Origin: Strongylocentrotus droebachiensis
Lineage: Eukaryota; Echinodermata; Echinoidea; Camarodonta; Strongylocentrotidae
Length of the DNA stretch: 64,000 bases
Direction: 5' to 3'
Assembly: GCA_035222895.1 (NCBI GenBank)
Contig: JAVYIG010006837.1
Location: 1 to 64,000, forward strand
A program made the position numbers and the translations under genes. The notes below the pieces were generated by a model, which saw only the letters and a program-made list of their open reading frames with translations, searched no databases and had not been told where the DNA came from. How positions within the stretch are numbered: position 1 is the first letter of the stretch; every line of letters begins with the position of its first letter. Positions 1-12,080 of this stretch are shown here, piece by piece.

Positions 1-560
1 TGTCGTTTGACTGTTCTTTCTCTCTCTATAACCATGTCGTTTGACTGTTCTTTCTCTCTTTATAACCATGTCGTTTGACTGTTCTTTCTCTCTTTATAAC
101 CATGTCGTTTGACTGTTCTTTCTCTCTCTATAACCATGTCGTTTGACTGTTCTTTCTCTCTCTATAACCATGTCGTTTGACTGTTCTTTCTCTCTTTATA
201 ACCATGTCGTTTGACTGTTCTTTCTCTCTTTATAACCACGTCGTTTGACTGTTCTTTCTCTCTTTATAACCATGTCGTTTGACTGTTCTTTCTCTCTCTA
301 TAACCATGTCGTTTGACTGTTCTTTCTCTCTCTATAACCATGTCGTTTGACTGTTCTTTCTCTCTCTATAACCATGTCGTTTGACTGTTCTTTCTCTCTC
401 TATAACCATGTCGTTTGACTGTTCTTTCTCTCTCTATAACCATGTCGTTTGACTGTTCTTTCTCTCTCTATAACCATGTCGTTTGACTGTTCTTTCTCTC
501 TCTATAACCATGTCGTTTGACTGTTCTTTCTCTCTTTATAACCATGTCGTTTGACTGTTC
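1..560. repeat. 34-bp tandem satellite at window edge
   Basis: About 16 head-to-tail copies of a 34-bp unit containing TGTCGTTTGACTG, a CT-rich run and TATAACCA. Copies differ mainly at one C/T position in the CT run and once in CATG/CACG. The array is cut by the left edge, so its real length is unknown. The near identity of the copies points to recent expansion. Confidence 0.97.
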
Positions 561-795
561 TTTTTTCCTTCTGTTTACAAGGGTTAAACGTGCACAGATC
601 TCAACCATCTTTAAATCAACCCCCACTCCTTTCCACATTTTATGTGCTGATATTTCTTGTGTATTGTCAACTGTTTAAACAAAATATCTACATACATGAT
701 ACATTTTACTCTTTTTATCAGTCTTTATGCTTGAAAATATTGATCTCTTTTGTAACTTTTGTCATATGTTATGTTTTACTATTTGAGTGGAACTA

Positions 796-1102
796 AATAG
801 GCCATTTTCGTAATGTAACCAAATTTAATACGTAAGTCTTTGTGAAGTGCCTCAATAGAAATTATTTCTCTCACCTGGTAATAATAGTATTTCAATGGAC
901 AGAATCCGAACTGCATATATTAGTTGTTGCCAGGTTGGACAAACATTACGGCTTGACCTACCTAACAACACTTAATATATGCAGTTTGCATTCTGACTAT
1001 TGAAATACTATTATTCTTATCAGGTGAATGAAATAATTTATAGTGAGGCACTTCACAAAGATTTATGCATTAAATTTGGTTACATTACGAAAATGGCCTA
1101 TT
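796..1102. mobile_element. Foldback MITE, AATAGGCC family, copy 1
   Basis: The two ends are inverted copies of each other for roughly 130 bp, both reading AATAGGCCATTTTCG inward. The centre holds a short non-palindromic segment. No coding capacity. A second copy of the same family lies at 3449-3758, so this is a dispersed non-autonomous DNA element rather than a chance palindrome. Confidence 0.93.
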
Positions 1103-1677
1103 GAATTTGCGATTATCTAAACTTCTCTCGATAAAACATTTATTGAACAATCAGACGAAGATTAATTTGCCCATCATAATGACTGATTTATAAGTGGTAG
1201 CCTATTATATCTTATCTTGTATAAAAAAAAAAGGTAAAATTGTTAATGCCCATGCACTGTTTGCATGGTCACTGCCTTGTTAACAATGTTAAGTTATGAT
1301 AATATGCAAACATTAAGATTAAGACAACATTTATGATGTTGCTATATTAAATATGTTCTATCAGTTATATTTCTCCGAATATGACCGGTATTTACAGCCC
1401 TGCATTATGTACAACGCGTTTTTCTTTCTGACTGTATATATTGTGCTTAGTATGGTCTTGAATTAACATGCATATTAATCATATTCTTTCTTAATGTTTA
1501 TATTTTTATCGTTTTATGTTTCATATGTAATGTTTTTATGTCTTTTTAAATTTAAAGACAGGGTCCCTTCGAAGAGCAATCATATTCGTTATTGAAAAAG
1601 CCTGTTTAATTGAATAGATAAATATTAGTATTTATTAAATAACATTAACTTGAATATGGAATCATTTCTAAACTTAC
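1103..1677. other. AT-rich stretch, no feature seen
   Basis: No long open frame, tandem array or inverted repeat was recognised. If the signal-peptide exon just to the right is real, this is the start of its first intron. Confidence 0.6.
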
Positions 1678-1744
1678 CCAGAACCAGAGGAAGAGTGACC
1701 GCTAATAATACACAGGCAACAATCAACTTGGCACGGGACGCCAT
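1678..1744 (-). CDS. Putative first coding exon, signal peptide of an unidentified secreted or membrane protein
   Basis: On the minus strand an ATG in good context (AAAATGG) opens 22 codons, beginning MASRAKLIVACV and continuing with a Leu/Val/Thr-rich run that ends LPLVLG. This is a textbook signal peptide: a short basic n-region (R, K), a hydrophobic core and a small residue at the end. It runs straight into the consensus splice donor GGTAAGTT and ends in phase 1, a common arrangement for signal-peptide exons. No continuation was found between 1 and 1670, so the next exon probably lies left of the window. The product cannot be named. The combination of start context, hydrophobic core and donor makes chance unlikely but not excluded. 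Confidence 0.55.
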
Positions 1745-2620
1745 TTTGCATCACCCAGTCGTGCCCTGGTGAAACACTTATCAAATAAACCTGCTCCTTT
1801 CTATCTTATTATGCAATAATGATTGAAGTCCCCGAATTCAGTGTGAATCATTGGTAGATTATACAGCGAGGCATCCATCAACGTTATACCGTGCAAAGAA
1901 AGCAATTGAACTTGTTAATGTTTTCACTCTGCTATGTAAAAATGTACCACCGAAATCTGATCCTCTAAAAACCACTAATGTCCTTGCCTCACACACCAAT
2001 AACCGGGTTAAGATCTCAGTGTACAATGCGCATATCTTGTGTGCACTCAAAATTTATCTGATACGGTCGTTTCGCTGAAATATTTGGAAGATAATTTCCC
2101 CAGTTTTGTTATCCTTCAAAATAAATGTTCACCGATTCCGTTATGATGTTGGAAAGCCTGGTAGATGTGTCCCGAACAGCGCAATAAAGTAAACGTTGTT
2201 CACGAATTTTAAGAGTCAGTTTGAGGGTGTAAGACGCTGCATGGTGATCGAAGCATGGATGTGGATTCCTAGGCCTCGATGTAACTGGTCTTCTATGGTT
2301 TGGGTTTAGCGGCTATTGGCAATGAGAGTGGAGGAAACGAGGGAAGTTCCTCTGTTTGTTCTTTGCCTGCCCACACTTCCTGATTAAAAGTAAAAGTATT
2401 AAAAAAGGCTCAAGTTCTTCTAAATCAAAACGCGTTTACACTATCTACCATTCACCTATGATGGTGTCTTCTTAACTACTTGTTATTTCCTTTTCATGTT
2501 CGTGAAAGGTAATGTATTTTGCAAAGCTACCTGGTACATGTATTAACTCTTTTATTCCCACAAACACGGAATGCTATTGAATTAACATATTTTGCTTATA
2601 TTATAGGCTAATCTATCTTT
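1745..2620. other. Upstream region of the putative signal-peptide exon, nothing firm
   Basis: Would contain the promoter and 5' UTR of the minus-strand gene starting at 1744. No clear TATA box or other element could be assigned, and no repeat was recognised. Confidence 0.4.
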
Positions 2621-2629
2621 GATGACGAA

Positions 2630-3312
2630 ATGAGTAAAGGCCAGAGGGTGACGTTGACTACGATAGGTCCGACCAAGGAGGAGCTGGAATCCAAACTGGC
2701 AACAAATTATTTCAAGCAGCTGCCGTTTCCTAAGGTTTCACAATAGAATCTACAGGTGTGCTGTTACCTTTGATGTTAGAGGTTCGATGCCGCCAGTATC
2801 TTTGGAAAGCTTGAGTAGTGATTTTTTTTCACAAAGATATATCGTTAATATTTCACTTTTTATTTGAACTAAGAAGGGAAAAATCGAACAGATGATAAAA
2901 TATTGATACAAAACCGAACTGTGTCAAGAAATATGCTTACATTGCATAATAGCAGTTTTAACTTGCGAAAATAGTAAAATTTTACAATGATATCCTAAAA
3001 CCTGCAATTTGACACTTTTCCGATTACTTCCGGCTCACGAAAATAAAAAAAGTGAATTTTTTAAAGGGCAGTTCCTTATGATGTTATGCCAGATTAGTGC
3101 CCACACAATGCCCAGTCGAGTAATTTTTATTAATATTTCTGTAAATGTTGCTCTATTTCTTTTCGCTTGCCTCCTGTAAAGGTAAGCACTGTGTACTGCT
3201 CGTATTATCAGGCGAGTGGTAGCGAAATGTACTTATCATTACAACAGCATATTTCCCTTCAAAGTGGCCCGTTAGTTTGCAGCTATAGGCAGGAATCTTT
3301 TGTCTACGTATA
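2630..3312 (+). repeat. Two-block dispersed repeat, copy A
   Basis: Two blocks, about 2655-2840 and 3070-3312, recur in inverted orientation at 7068-7680. The first block carries a 38-codon open frame (2630-2746) beginning MSKGQRVTLTT and ending KVSQ, which is not preserved in the other copy. The sequence between the blocks differs in the two copies. Family unknown; it may be a decayed transposon. Confidence 0.75.
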
Positions 3313-3448
3313 TTACTCGATCTCGAAAAAACTACTAGGCCCGACATACTACTAGTGTCTACTACATGTACCAAGTTTTAGGCGCGGTCTTGGAATTGCC
3401 ATTTAATTTTGCCAGCTGGTATTTACATGGAATTTGCCATGGTTTTTC

Positions 3449-3758
3449 AATAGGCCATTTTCGTAATGTAACCAAATTTAATGCATAAGTCTTTGTGAAG
3501 TGCCTCAATACAAATTATTTCATTCACCTGGTAAGAATAATAGTATTTCAATAGACAGAATCCAAACTGCATACATTAGTTGTTGTTAGGTTGGACAAAC
3601 ATTATGGCTTGACCTACCTAGCAACACTTGATATATGCAGTTTGCATTCTAACTATTGAATTACTATTATTCTTATCAGGTGAATGAAATAATTTGTATT
3701 GAGGCACTTCACAAAGACGTATGCATTAAATTTGGTTACATTACGAAAATGGCCTATT
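3449..3758. mobile_element. Foldback MITE, AATAGGCC family, copy 2
   Basis: Same structure and sequence as the copy at 796-1102: about 310 bp, AATAGGCCATTTTCG at both ends in inverted orientation. The two copies differ at scattered positions, so they are separate insertions that have diverged rather than a recent segmental duplication. Confidence 0.94.
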
Positions 3759-6754
3759 CGGAGTGAGTAGGTGAATAGGTCCTATCTATAATACTTTCAG
3801 GGGATTGTGAATACAGTTGCGACTGAAAGTTGTTGGCGAAATAACACTGAACTATTATCTGGCCAGGCGTTGTTTTGCTCGAATACTGAACCGCTTGAAA
3901 ACTTTCCAGATCATTTTGATAAGTGAGCAGGATAGGTTTTGTTAACTGGTATGGTATACAATTGGCCTAATATATGAAAAGAAAGATAGAAAGAAAATCT
4001 CGTTATTGAAATAAGAGTCGCATGATGTTTACCCGAATATTTTTTTTAGAATAATGATTATATGATGATTTTGAATGGTAATAATAATAATAATAATTGT
4101 ATTTACTATTATTATTGTAATTACTATTATTATTATTTGTTCATTTATCTATCTTTTTTTTTGGGGGGGAGCGGTGGGGGTGAACCCCCTCCCTAGCCCT
4201 CTGCTTTGATAAAACATAAACCCTGAAGTCTCTCCTGTTTGGTTGAACTTGTAAGTACGGTCTGGCATTTTCGTATCGAGGGGGTGTTTTGGGTGTTCAA
4301 ACGCACCCCCCCCCCACCCCCTTGGCAAACAGGGGGTGTTTTAAGTGTTTTAGAGTTTTAAAGAAAAAGGAGTTGTCCCCCCCCCCCCCCGTTGAGCCAA
4401 AAAAGTAATGATTACCCCCACCCCCCCCCCCCCCCCCCCCGCTTATTCGCCGCTTAATATTTTTCTCACAAATTGGTGGAAAAAAATAGTGCTCCTTAGA
4501 GCAACTCCACCTCTTACCGCCCTCCCTGTCCACTATTTTACCGAACGCCCCTGCCTCATACATGTTGTAAAAATCTACATTCTTAAATCGGATTTGTTGC
4601 AAGTTATTCGACATCCAACTACTCCTCCTCCCCCCTCCTTTCTCTTCTTCTCCTTCTTCTTTTTTTTAATTCCTTCTTCTAAATATATTTACTTTGGTCT
4701 TATTCTTGTTATGATTGCATAGAAATGTTGTATTTCGGTATTGTTCATCGTTAGACCAGTTTGCAATCCCCGTGTTTATGTAATTTGACTATTTAGTGAT
4801 TTTTGTTTTGTAGATTCTACGACGAAACATTCCTTCTGTGTTTAAAGTTCAACAGCACACCAGAGGGTTAGAATTATGACCTTAATTTAAACAATACATG
4901 ACTTACATGTATTCCCTTCTCATGTGCTGTAAGCAGTGTTTCAAAAATAGAGAGCATTCCGGTCAAATAAATGTAATGTCCTACCATATCCAATCCAATA
5001 CCCTTTCCAATTTTCGGTTTCGACAACAAGAAATTAAATGTACCACAATTCACACTTGATTAGTACTTCCAAATGTGTTGTTTTTCTAGCTAAACTGATA
5101 ACACTTGGAGCTAAATGCTTTATGAAGAAATAAAAGGACCAATTAAACCTTGGACAAAGGAGATATGCAATTTGGAAAATGAAACTAAAGATCTCCGTCC
5201 TTGATAAAAACTAATTAGAAGCAACAAAGAAGCATAAAGATTTGAAAGAAAGACGATGAAAAAACAATTACGTTAATACCGCAGATCGATGTTAATTACA
5301 CATCGAAACCAAATGATTATTGACATCAATTAACAAAACAATGATTAGCCTCCAATGCCCCCCCCCCCCCCCCGCCAACACCGCCAAAAAAGTAGTATAA
5401 TCTACAACGATGTTGTTCACGCGACACATTTACAATATGATTTATTTTTAAGTATACTGTATTTTTAGTGCTACAACTAAACTCACTTACTTTTGTAAGA
5501 AACTATTTGTGTTACATGATACACGTACAGGTATGCCCGTATGTTATTTGTTTCTTTTTGTATTTTTATTGGGGAAGCGTTTAGAGAGCAGCCTTTGGAT
5601 TATTACGCAAACAATGACTGTATTGAAAGAAACTGGCAAAGGACTAACTGCATACATTTACAATATAATGACTTTTTAAACCAAACCCCGCTAAGGCTCC
5701 AAATACCAATAATATCCAATATATTGTGGGGGTACTCTCTAAAAAATGAATTTAAAAAGAAAAGTGAATGTTCACTCCCCCGAGAGTGGTCAGTGATCAC
5801 TTGCTTAGGTGAATATTGATTGATTTTCGAGTGCTTTTCTAAAAAGAGTGATTTTCCACTCTATTTTCACTACATTTTTACTATCCATACGTTCACTCGA
5901 TTTGGGTAATCATTTTGTACAAGTGTTATCTCTTCAGTGGCTTAAGCTTCAAAATAATTTCAACAATTTTCTATCTGAATCTAGTCGTAGTCTGGTCCAA
6001 TGTTTTTTTTAACAGCGTCTAGAACTAGGCGTCATTCATCTCGACAACAAAAGGAAGAACAAATAAAGAACACACGTTGTACACATGTTTCATGGCAGAC
6101 GACACAATGTTTTAATTCCTCTTTATATTATTTCAAGTATCCATGGGAACTAAATCAAAACACATTCTCGTGGTATGCAACATAGAGAAATAATTGTTCA
6201 CATATAACAATAACAACAATACTTTCATTTTTAAGTACACCTTTTCGTCATTACTTTTAAGCATATACTGACTTTGTTTTCATTACAAAGCAATTATACA
6301 GAAACAGATTTATTGTCAATAGCATTGACATAGAACGGCATGTTTACATTTGTTTAATACTATACCTTTCATTACACCCACAGTACATATTTTAAGTAAT
6401 TAACTAAATTCATTACCATGTTTGCATAGAAGAGTAGGAAGTGATTCATTTCAGTTTCTCAGAGCAAAGGCAAATAATTCCTTAAAAAGTTTGTTGAACA
6501 GCAGCTTTTTGAAAATTGGATTTAAACATTTTCTAGTAGTATAATTCATTTAGCAATTGGTTCTTTCAGGATACCTAAATTCCTAGAGAATTATGTGACA
6601 TGATGTTAGTTTCACTGATAAATTTGAGGCAGTCATTAAGTTCATTAAGTTGCAGAATTTTAAAACTGTTAAAACACTTTTAGAACTAAGGGCTGAGAAA
6701 TGTGTCCGTCTACTAACTGCGTTTTCCTTTGTATGATCAAGGAGTTATAAGAGA
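3759..6754. other. AT-rich intergenic stretch with poly-C runs
   Basis: No supported gene. Contains a short AAT/ATT palindromic microsatellite (4079-4135), a G-rich run near 4160, poly-C runs at 4379-4390, 4421-4440 and 5358-5373, and otherwise low-complexity AT-rich DNA. Confidence 0.6.
4378..4440. repeat. Paired poly-C tracts
   Basis: Two uninterrupted C runs (about 13 and about 20 bases) separated by a short A-rich spacer. One of the most extreme homopolymer clusters in the window; length is likely unstable and hard to sequence accurately. Confidence 0.95.
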
Positions 6755-6968
6755 CACTATGAACATGACTGACAATGAGAGCGGACAAAATATACAGTTC
6801 CTCAGGTAGACAAAGGAACATCCCTTCACAGCTATTATGTAAAAAGGTGAATATGCATGTGACACCTGTTCTACACATTTTTACATAATAGCAGTGTAGG
6901 GATGTTCCTTTGTCTACCTGAGGAACTGTATATTTTGTCCGCTCTCATTGTCAGTCATGTTCATAGTG
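6755..6968. mobile_element. Foldback element, CACTATGAACATGAC family
   Basis: Near-perfect inverted repeat: arms of about 90 bp (CACTATGAACATGAC ... GGAACATCCC) flank a 30-bp centre. A related partial copy is at 54732-54866, showing it is a dispersed family. Non-coding, although the arms give spurious overlapping open frames. Confidence 0.9.
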
Positions 6969-7067
6969 AGAAGGAGTCATATCTAGCTCATTCCCTTTGT
7001 ACCATCTTCGATGCCGCCAGGAGAAAATATGTCAGGCATGTGCTTAACTGGATCATATGCAGATACG

Positions 7068-7680
7068 TAGACAAAAGATTCCTGCCTAACTGCAAAGTAA
7101 CGGGTCACTTTATACAAAGGGAAATAGGCTTTTGTAATGATAATAACTTTTCGCTATATACCACTTGTCTGATAATACGAGAGGTACACAGTGCTTACCT
7201 TTACAGGAGGCAAGCGAAAGGAAATGGAGCAATATTGTCTGAAATATTAATCAAACTTACTCGACTGGGAGTGTGTGGGCACTAATCTGACATATAACAT
7301 CAGTGGCTTATCCAGGGGGGCCTGGCCCTCTCCCCTGGGGGAAAAAACATGTTAATTTTACCTTTTTTTGAAGATGAGCCTCCTCCCGTGGCACTCAAGG
7401 GGGGGGGGGGGGGTGATTTTTCAAATTTTTGAGGGCCCCCCCAAAAATAAAAAAATAAATAAATAGTGCTCAATAACGATATTTCTTTCTGAGAAAATCA
7501 CTACTCAAGCTTTCCAATGATGTTGGCGGCTTCGAACCTCGGACATTAAAGTAACAGCACACCTGTAGATTCTATTGTGCAACCTTAGAAAACAGCAGCT
7601 GCTTGAAACAATTTGTTGTCAGTTGGGATTCCAGCCCTTAAAACTTCTTGGTATGATCCGTCATCTGATACAATGTTCAT
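7068..7680 (-). repeat. Two-block dispersed repeat, copy B
   Basis: Inverted, diverged copy of 2630-3312. The interval between the blocks here is different and contains a G15 run (about 7399-7413) and GGGG/CCCC clusters. The short open frame of copy A is broken in this copy, which argues that it is not a gene. Confidence 0.75.
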
Positions 7681-7794
7681 TACATGAATGACTTCATGAG
7701 AAACAAATAACTAGTTTGATCTCCCCTACATGAAATCACTATAATTGTATAATGGTCAAATTGACTAAAAGTATGGGGAGAAGGTAGCAAATAT

Positions 7795-7905
7795 AAATAA
7801 CAATAATACTAAAATGAATAATAACAATAATAATATGAATAAAAATAATAATAAAGATATCAATAATAATAATAATAATAATAATAACAATGATAATACT
7901 CATTA
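7795..7905. repeat. AAT-type microsatellite
   Basis: Imperfect ATA/AAT trinucleotide run, of the kind that ends many tRNA-derived SINEs in this window. Confidence 0.9.
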
Positions 7906-8045
7906 GAAAACAATAATAAAAATGACACTTAATACTGCTACTACTAATATTTATGATATTATATCAAAAATAATATTTTCTTCTTGTATAGCACATATTA
8001 CATGTATATTAACGTGCCTATGTACTTCTAGACAGCTTTAGAAAT

Positions 8046-8250
8046 TGTTACTACGGATTTAGCTCAGGCAACATTATCAGCGCAGAGCATTTTGGAATAA
8101 TCTTACGAGGTACCCATTTACTACACCTGCGTGGGGTGTGGCAAAGGCAGATTAAGGTCTTGCTAAAGGACATTAGTGCTGTGTTAGGGATTCGAACCTG
8201 TACCTTGTAGTTCACAGTATGGAGACATATCCACTAGACCACAGCACCTC
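8046..8250 (-). mobile_element. tRNA-derived SINE, family 1
   Basis: Read on the minus strand it starts GAGGTGCTGTGGTCTAGTGG, has a pol III B-box-like GGTTCGAATCC, then a body with GCACTAATGTCC, AAGACCTTAATCTGC and AAATGGGTACC. The same body recurs at 13318, 20223, 23641 and 47660. The head resembles a tRNA but folds poorly, so it is not a tRNA gene. This type is common in sea urchin DNA (recollection, not searched). Confidence 0.85.
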
Positions 8251-11200
8251 TACAAAGCAAATTGATATTGATCCCCTTTATGTCATTTGATCAAATCTGG
8301 TCCCTGTTTCACAATAACAACTCCCACAGATCTATGACAAATTTCCTCATGACTAATCAAATGCTATGATTTCAGAAATTTGTATCAACCTTTGTAAATT
8401 GATATTAATAACAAATGTTATGAAACAGGGCCCTGTGAAAGGAACCAATCATATATATTATGCAGCTACATCATACACAAGTACAAATAAAACATACAAA
8501 ACATTTTTGTTCAGAAGGAAAAAATGCCTTGAAAGAATTTACAGAAACAAGGAAGTTCGTAGAATAATGTATGAACACCCTGAACAAATTTACATAATTT
8601 TAGCTTACAATTTACATTTCTTTATTGCCAATAAACTGCATTCCAAACAGGCCACGCACATCTCAGATGGAATCAAGCCCAAAATACATTTATTTTTCCT
8701 TTTAAAATGATTTACAACTCAATATAAACATTGTACCTGATAAATATAAATAACAACAATATACAGTGTATATGTACTGAGAAAACCACTTAATATATTG
8801 TAAGCATATTTGTAAGGCAATAGGCAGTTTGGATTTGTAGCTTTAACAAAAATACAAAAAAAAAGAAAAAGGATATCTGCTCAAGGGAGATAATGAAATC
8901 TAAAACTAGAATTCAAGGAAAATACATACACATGTACTAAGAAAACATTGCATAATACATTCTATGAAAACTACATCTTACTAGTAAAACAAAAACTAAT
9001 AGGGTACTATCCAATTACATTTGACACCAAAACTTTTAATCTGAAAATTCTTTTATTTTCAACATTCTTACCAGAGGTAGAAGCAGCAAAATCAGGCAAA
9101 AGATAATTTTAAGAACAGGCTGTCACAAGTATTAAACATGCCCAAGAACTTTTGGAAATATAAGAGGCAAAAAGAAATTTTATTCAATTATTAACTTTTT
9201 TGATCAGTTTACTTGTTCACTACAGCAGCTATCCCGTTGTTTGGGTCCTAATAACAACGCTATGCTACCATTTTTGTGAACTTGAAGAAAATTGGCCATG
9301 TCAAATTAACAAGCAAACACTTTAGTTGAAGGGCATTATGAAGAGCACAATGCTTCATAACTTGACTACAATGTGGAAGAGCAACGCTTTGGCAGAGGCA
9401 AGGATCTCCTGGTATACAGTATGATAAATAAGATCATTGGCAATTAAAGATGACTTGTAGAACAGGATCAGAACGAGACCTAAAGGAGCTTTAATTTCAA
9501 GTTGAACTGTAATTCTATGCTAGAAACATGACCTTCAAGTCACATCTACATGTAATCACAAAGCGTCTTCATTTCGAACCTGCATTTTTTATTTTTTGGG
9601 GTAAAATGATAATTAAAAATTATAAAGGCGAAGCTTTCATCTACATCCATATACAATAACATAATTTGAACATACATGTAACTGCGCCATCTGTAAAGCA
9701 CTTAGAGACATCATTGATTTACTACGCGCTACATAAATGCGGAATACCATTATTATTAAAAAATGTATTCCCTGCTACATATATTACTCTGGAGCATTTA
9801 CAAAAAACTAATATTATTCCGATAGTGAATACAGATATACATGTACATGTAATAGCGCTAAACTTCACCAAACTGCATCAAAAAGCCATGCAATCTCTAT
9901 GTACAACATTAATCTCACATTTGTATATTCCTTTGAAAACACACTAGCTTTCATGACAATAATTTGAATAATTTGCTTTCTATTGTTTACATACGTTTGC
10001 TCTTGAAAAAAAAGTACTGTTCTGAAGATCCTGTAAAACTCATACATCTCTCATGAATTTCGAAACAAAATAAGATCTTATTTACAAACAAGATGAAATC
10101 AACATGAATGAAATTATATAACTTTTGAGGAAATATACTTTAGCAGTTCTTCATCCTTTGGAAAGTAATAAATGAAATAAATGGGGAAGTCAGAACTGCA
10201 GTGAAGAAAAAAGTTTCTTTCCAAATCACAGATTCTAATGGTACACACATCGTCTATTTAGAGTCAGAATTCTGTGATTAAATGATAGGAGTTTAAGTTT
10301 TTATGACTCTCACTAGATGATAAATTTGATGGACTGAATTTGAAAAAAACATGAGAGACAAATATTGCTCTAAACTTCTTTCAAGACTTGAAAAAAAAAC
10401 ATGAGCAACCTGGCCATAATAAGTATCACAACTTCTTAGTTCCTCATTTACATGGCACCTTAATCACTAGACATAAAATCAATTTGCAAACTGTGACATC
10501 TATTTGACCCACTGCCTTCAGAAACTGATTTGTTGCTATATTAGGCCTTTGGAGCGAGTGAATTCAGTCAACGGTCAGCTCTATCTGCATAACCTGTAAA
10601 TAACATGCACTTTACTTTCACAAGATATGCCCCTTTTCTTATATGGTCTCTTGATTCATGCAGTTCTTGGATCAGAGTAATTATATTGCAATAACGTTAC
10701 TGATTTGAGCAACATTTTATTAGCACCCTACCATTTAGAGTATGAAAATTTCACTGATGCACACTTTCAGTCTTCAAGACACAACATGTAAACTGCAACA
10801 TCCATTAAATATACTTCACGCATGATATTTCCTTATATTGGATATTTTCAATTTTTTTATATTTCTGATAACTTCTATAATTCAGCTTTTATCGCACAAT
10901 ATATTTGTAATATTATTATTTGTATCTGCATGTTCATGTAATCAATTTTGTATTGAAATGAAGATTTTGCAATACATGTACATCAATTCACAAGATTTGT
11001 TTTCTTTAACACCAGTGATACACATTTTACAGATCATAGTGTTTCAAAGAAAAAACAAGGAACATAAAGAACAAATTCTGCAACTGGGGTTTATCTGACA
11101 TGTACAGATCCTGACTGATTTCATATCATGACAGGTTTGAATGCCGCTCATTTTCACAATGGACAACCAATCAGAATCAAGTCTATTGAAAGGGTGATTC

Positions 11201-11821
11201 TGACGGGCTGATCTGATCGCGTGATCAGCGTGGTACGCAGCAAACACGCTGCAAGCATTTTGCGCAATGCAATCCTTCCAGCACTCATCGAATCGATGCT
11301 ATGGAAAGTCAATTGGTATTTATACTACCTAATAAAAAAATTGTAAAAATAAAAAAAGTATTCCCCCGAATCGGAACGTAATGGTTCTAAAAACTTCAAA
11401 AACGGAGCGGTTCCATTAGTAACGAAACGGTTGGCTAGTCTGCAATTTAATCTGGTTTATTCTGGGTGTACACACCCTCATTCTCAGAATGTAGACATTC
11501 AATTTGAGACAAAACATCAAATATAAATGAATGCCCGAGGACAACAGTGATTAGATTCAACTTTTAAATTCCTGTGAAACAATTTGCATTTTCTTTCATT
11601 ATTGGAGCATCAGATGTGCACCATCAACATATCAATTTTCTGGGTCAAAGTATTTTTTACTGATCTATTCTTGTTCATTCCTCTTGAACTTGCAAATCAT
11701 TCTTTGCACGAGTCAATGCTACCTCAAAAAAAGAGCATTAACAATCAGTACCAACCTCTTCCACTTCTTGCTCAAAGTGGTTTATTCTGGCTCAAAGCAG
11801 TTTATTCAAGTTAATTCTGGT
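8251..11821 (-). other. AT-rich sequence 3' of the GDPD gene; possible long 3' UTR
   Basis: No convincing open frame on either strand and, unusually for this window, almost no repeats. It lies directly downstream of the minus-strand stop codon. Several AATAAA hexamers occur on the minus strand (for example at 11781-11806, 11457-11462 and 10716-10721), so a transcript could end at many points. How much is UTR cannot be told from sequence alone. Confidence 0.4.
11781..11806 (-). promoter_or_regulatory. Candidate polyadenylation signals
   Basis: Two AATAAA hexamers on the minus strand (11801-11806 and 11781-11786) lie only 16 and 36 bases past the stop codon of the GDPD gene. They would give an extremely short 3' UTR; the hexamer at 11457-11462 is an alternative. 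Confidence 0.3.
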
Positions 11822-12080
11822 TCAATCAAATTGCATCTGTACCTCATCATGATCCTGGGGTGCAATGTTGGCAACTGGGTCCTCCATGACAATGGCCATA
11901 TTTCCAATTGTGCCATCTATATCAGCAGTGGGTGTGACAGCAGGCGTGTCCTCGTTGGACTGGTAAAGTACCTCCCTGTCACTCTTCCGGTGGTGATGAT
12001 GGTGATGGGGGAAGGTCTTCTGACGGGGTGAATTGAGGGAGATTGCTTCAGGGTTGGTGATGTGGTTTGGGTGCCTCACT
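11822..12080 (-). CDS. GDPD gene exon 12: cytosolic tail and stop
   Basis: Acceptor TTAACAG at 12081-12087, entered in phase 2 to complete an Arg codon. Encodes [16 protein letters not shown], then a run of six histidines and an acidic, hydrophilic end ([10 protein letters not shown]) before TGA at 11822-11824. The NPE-x-I stretch resembles the SYNPEQI segment just after the last membrane helix of vertebrate GDE2. The rest of the tail is not recognisably conserved. Confidence 0.88.

Noticed and set aside
1-560. CRISPR-like array
   Set aside because: Units are contiguous 34-mers without unique spacers, in a eukaryotic context; it is a satellite.
4297-4722. Gly-rich and Pro-rich frames around poly-C
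   Set aside because: Translation of the homopolymer tracts.
6902-7285. 127-codon plus-strand frame
   Set aside because: Begins in a foldback arm and continues into a separate inverted repeat; the arms are equally open on the other strand.
8366-8710. 114-codon plus-strand frame
   Set aside because: No domain, AT-driven composition (Ile, Asn, Lys), no splice sites or supporting context; probably chance in the 3' flank of the gene.
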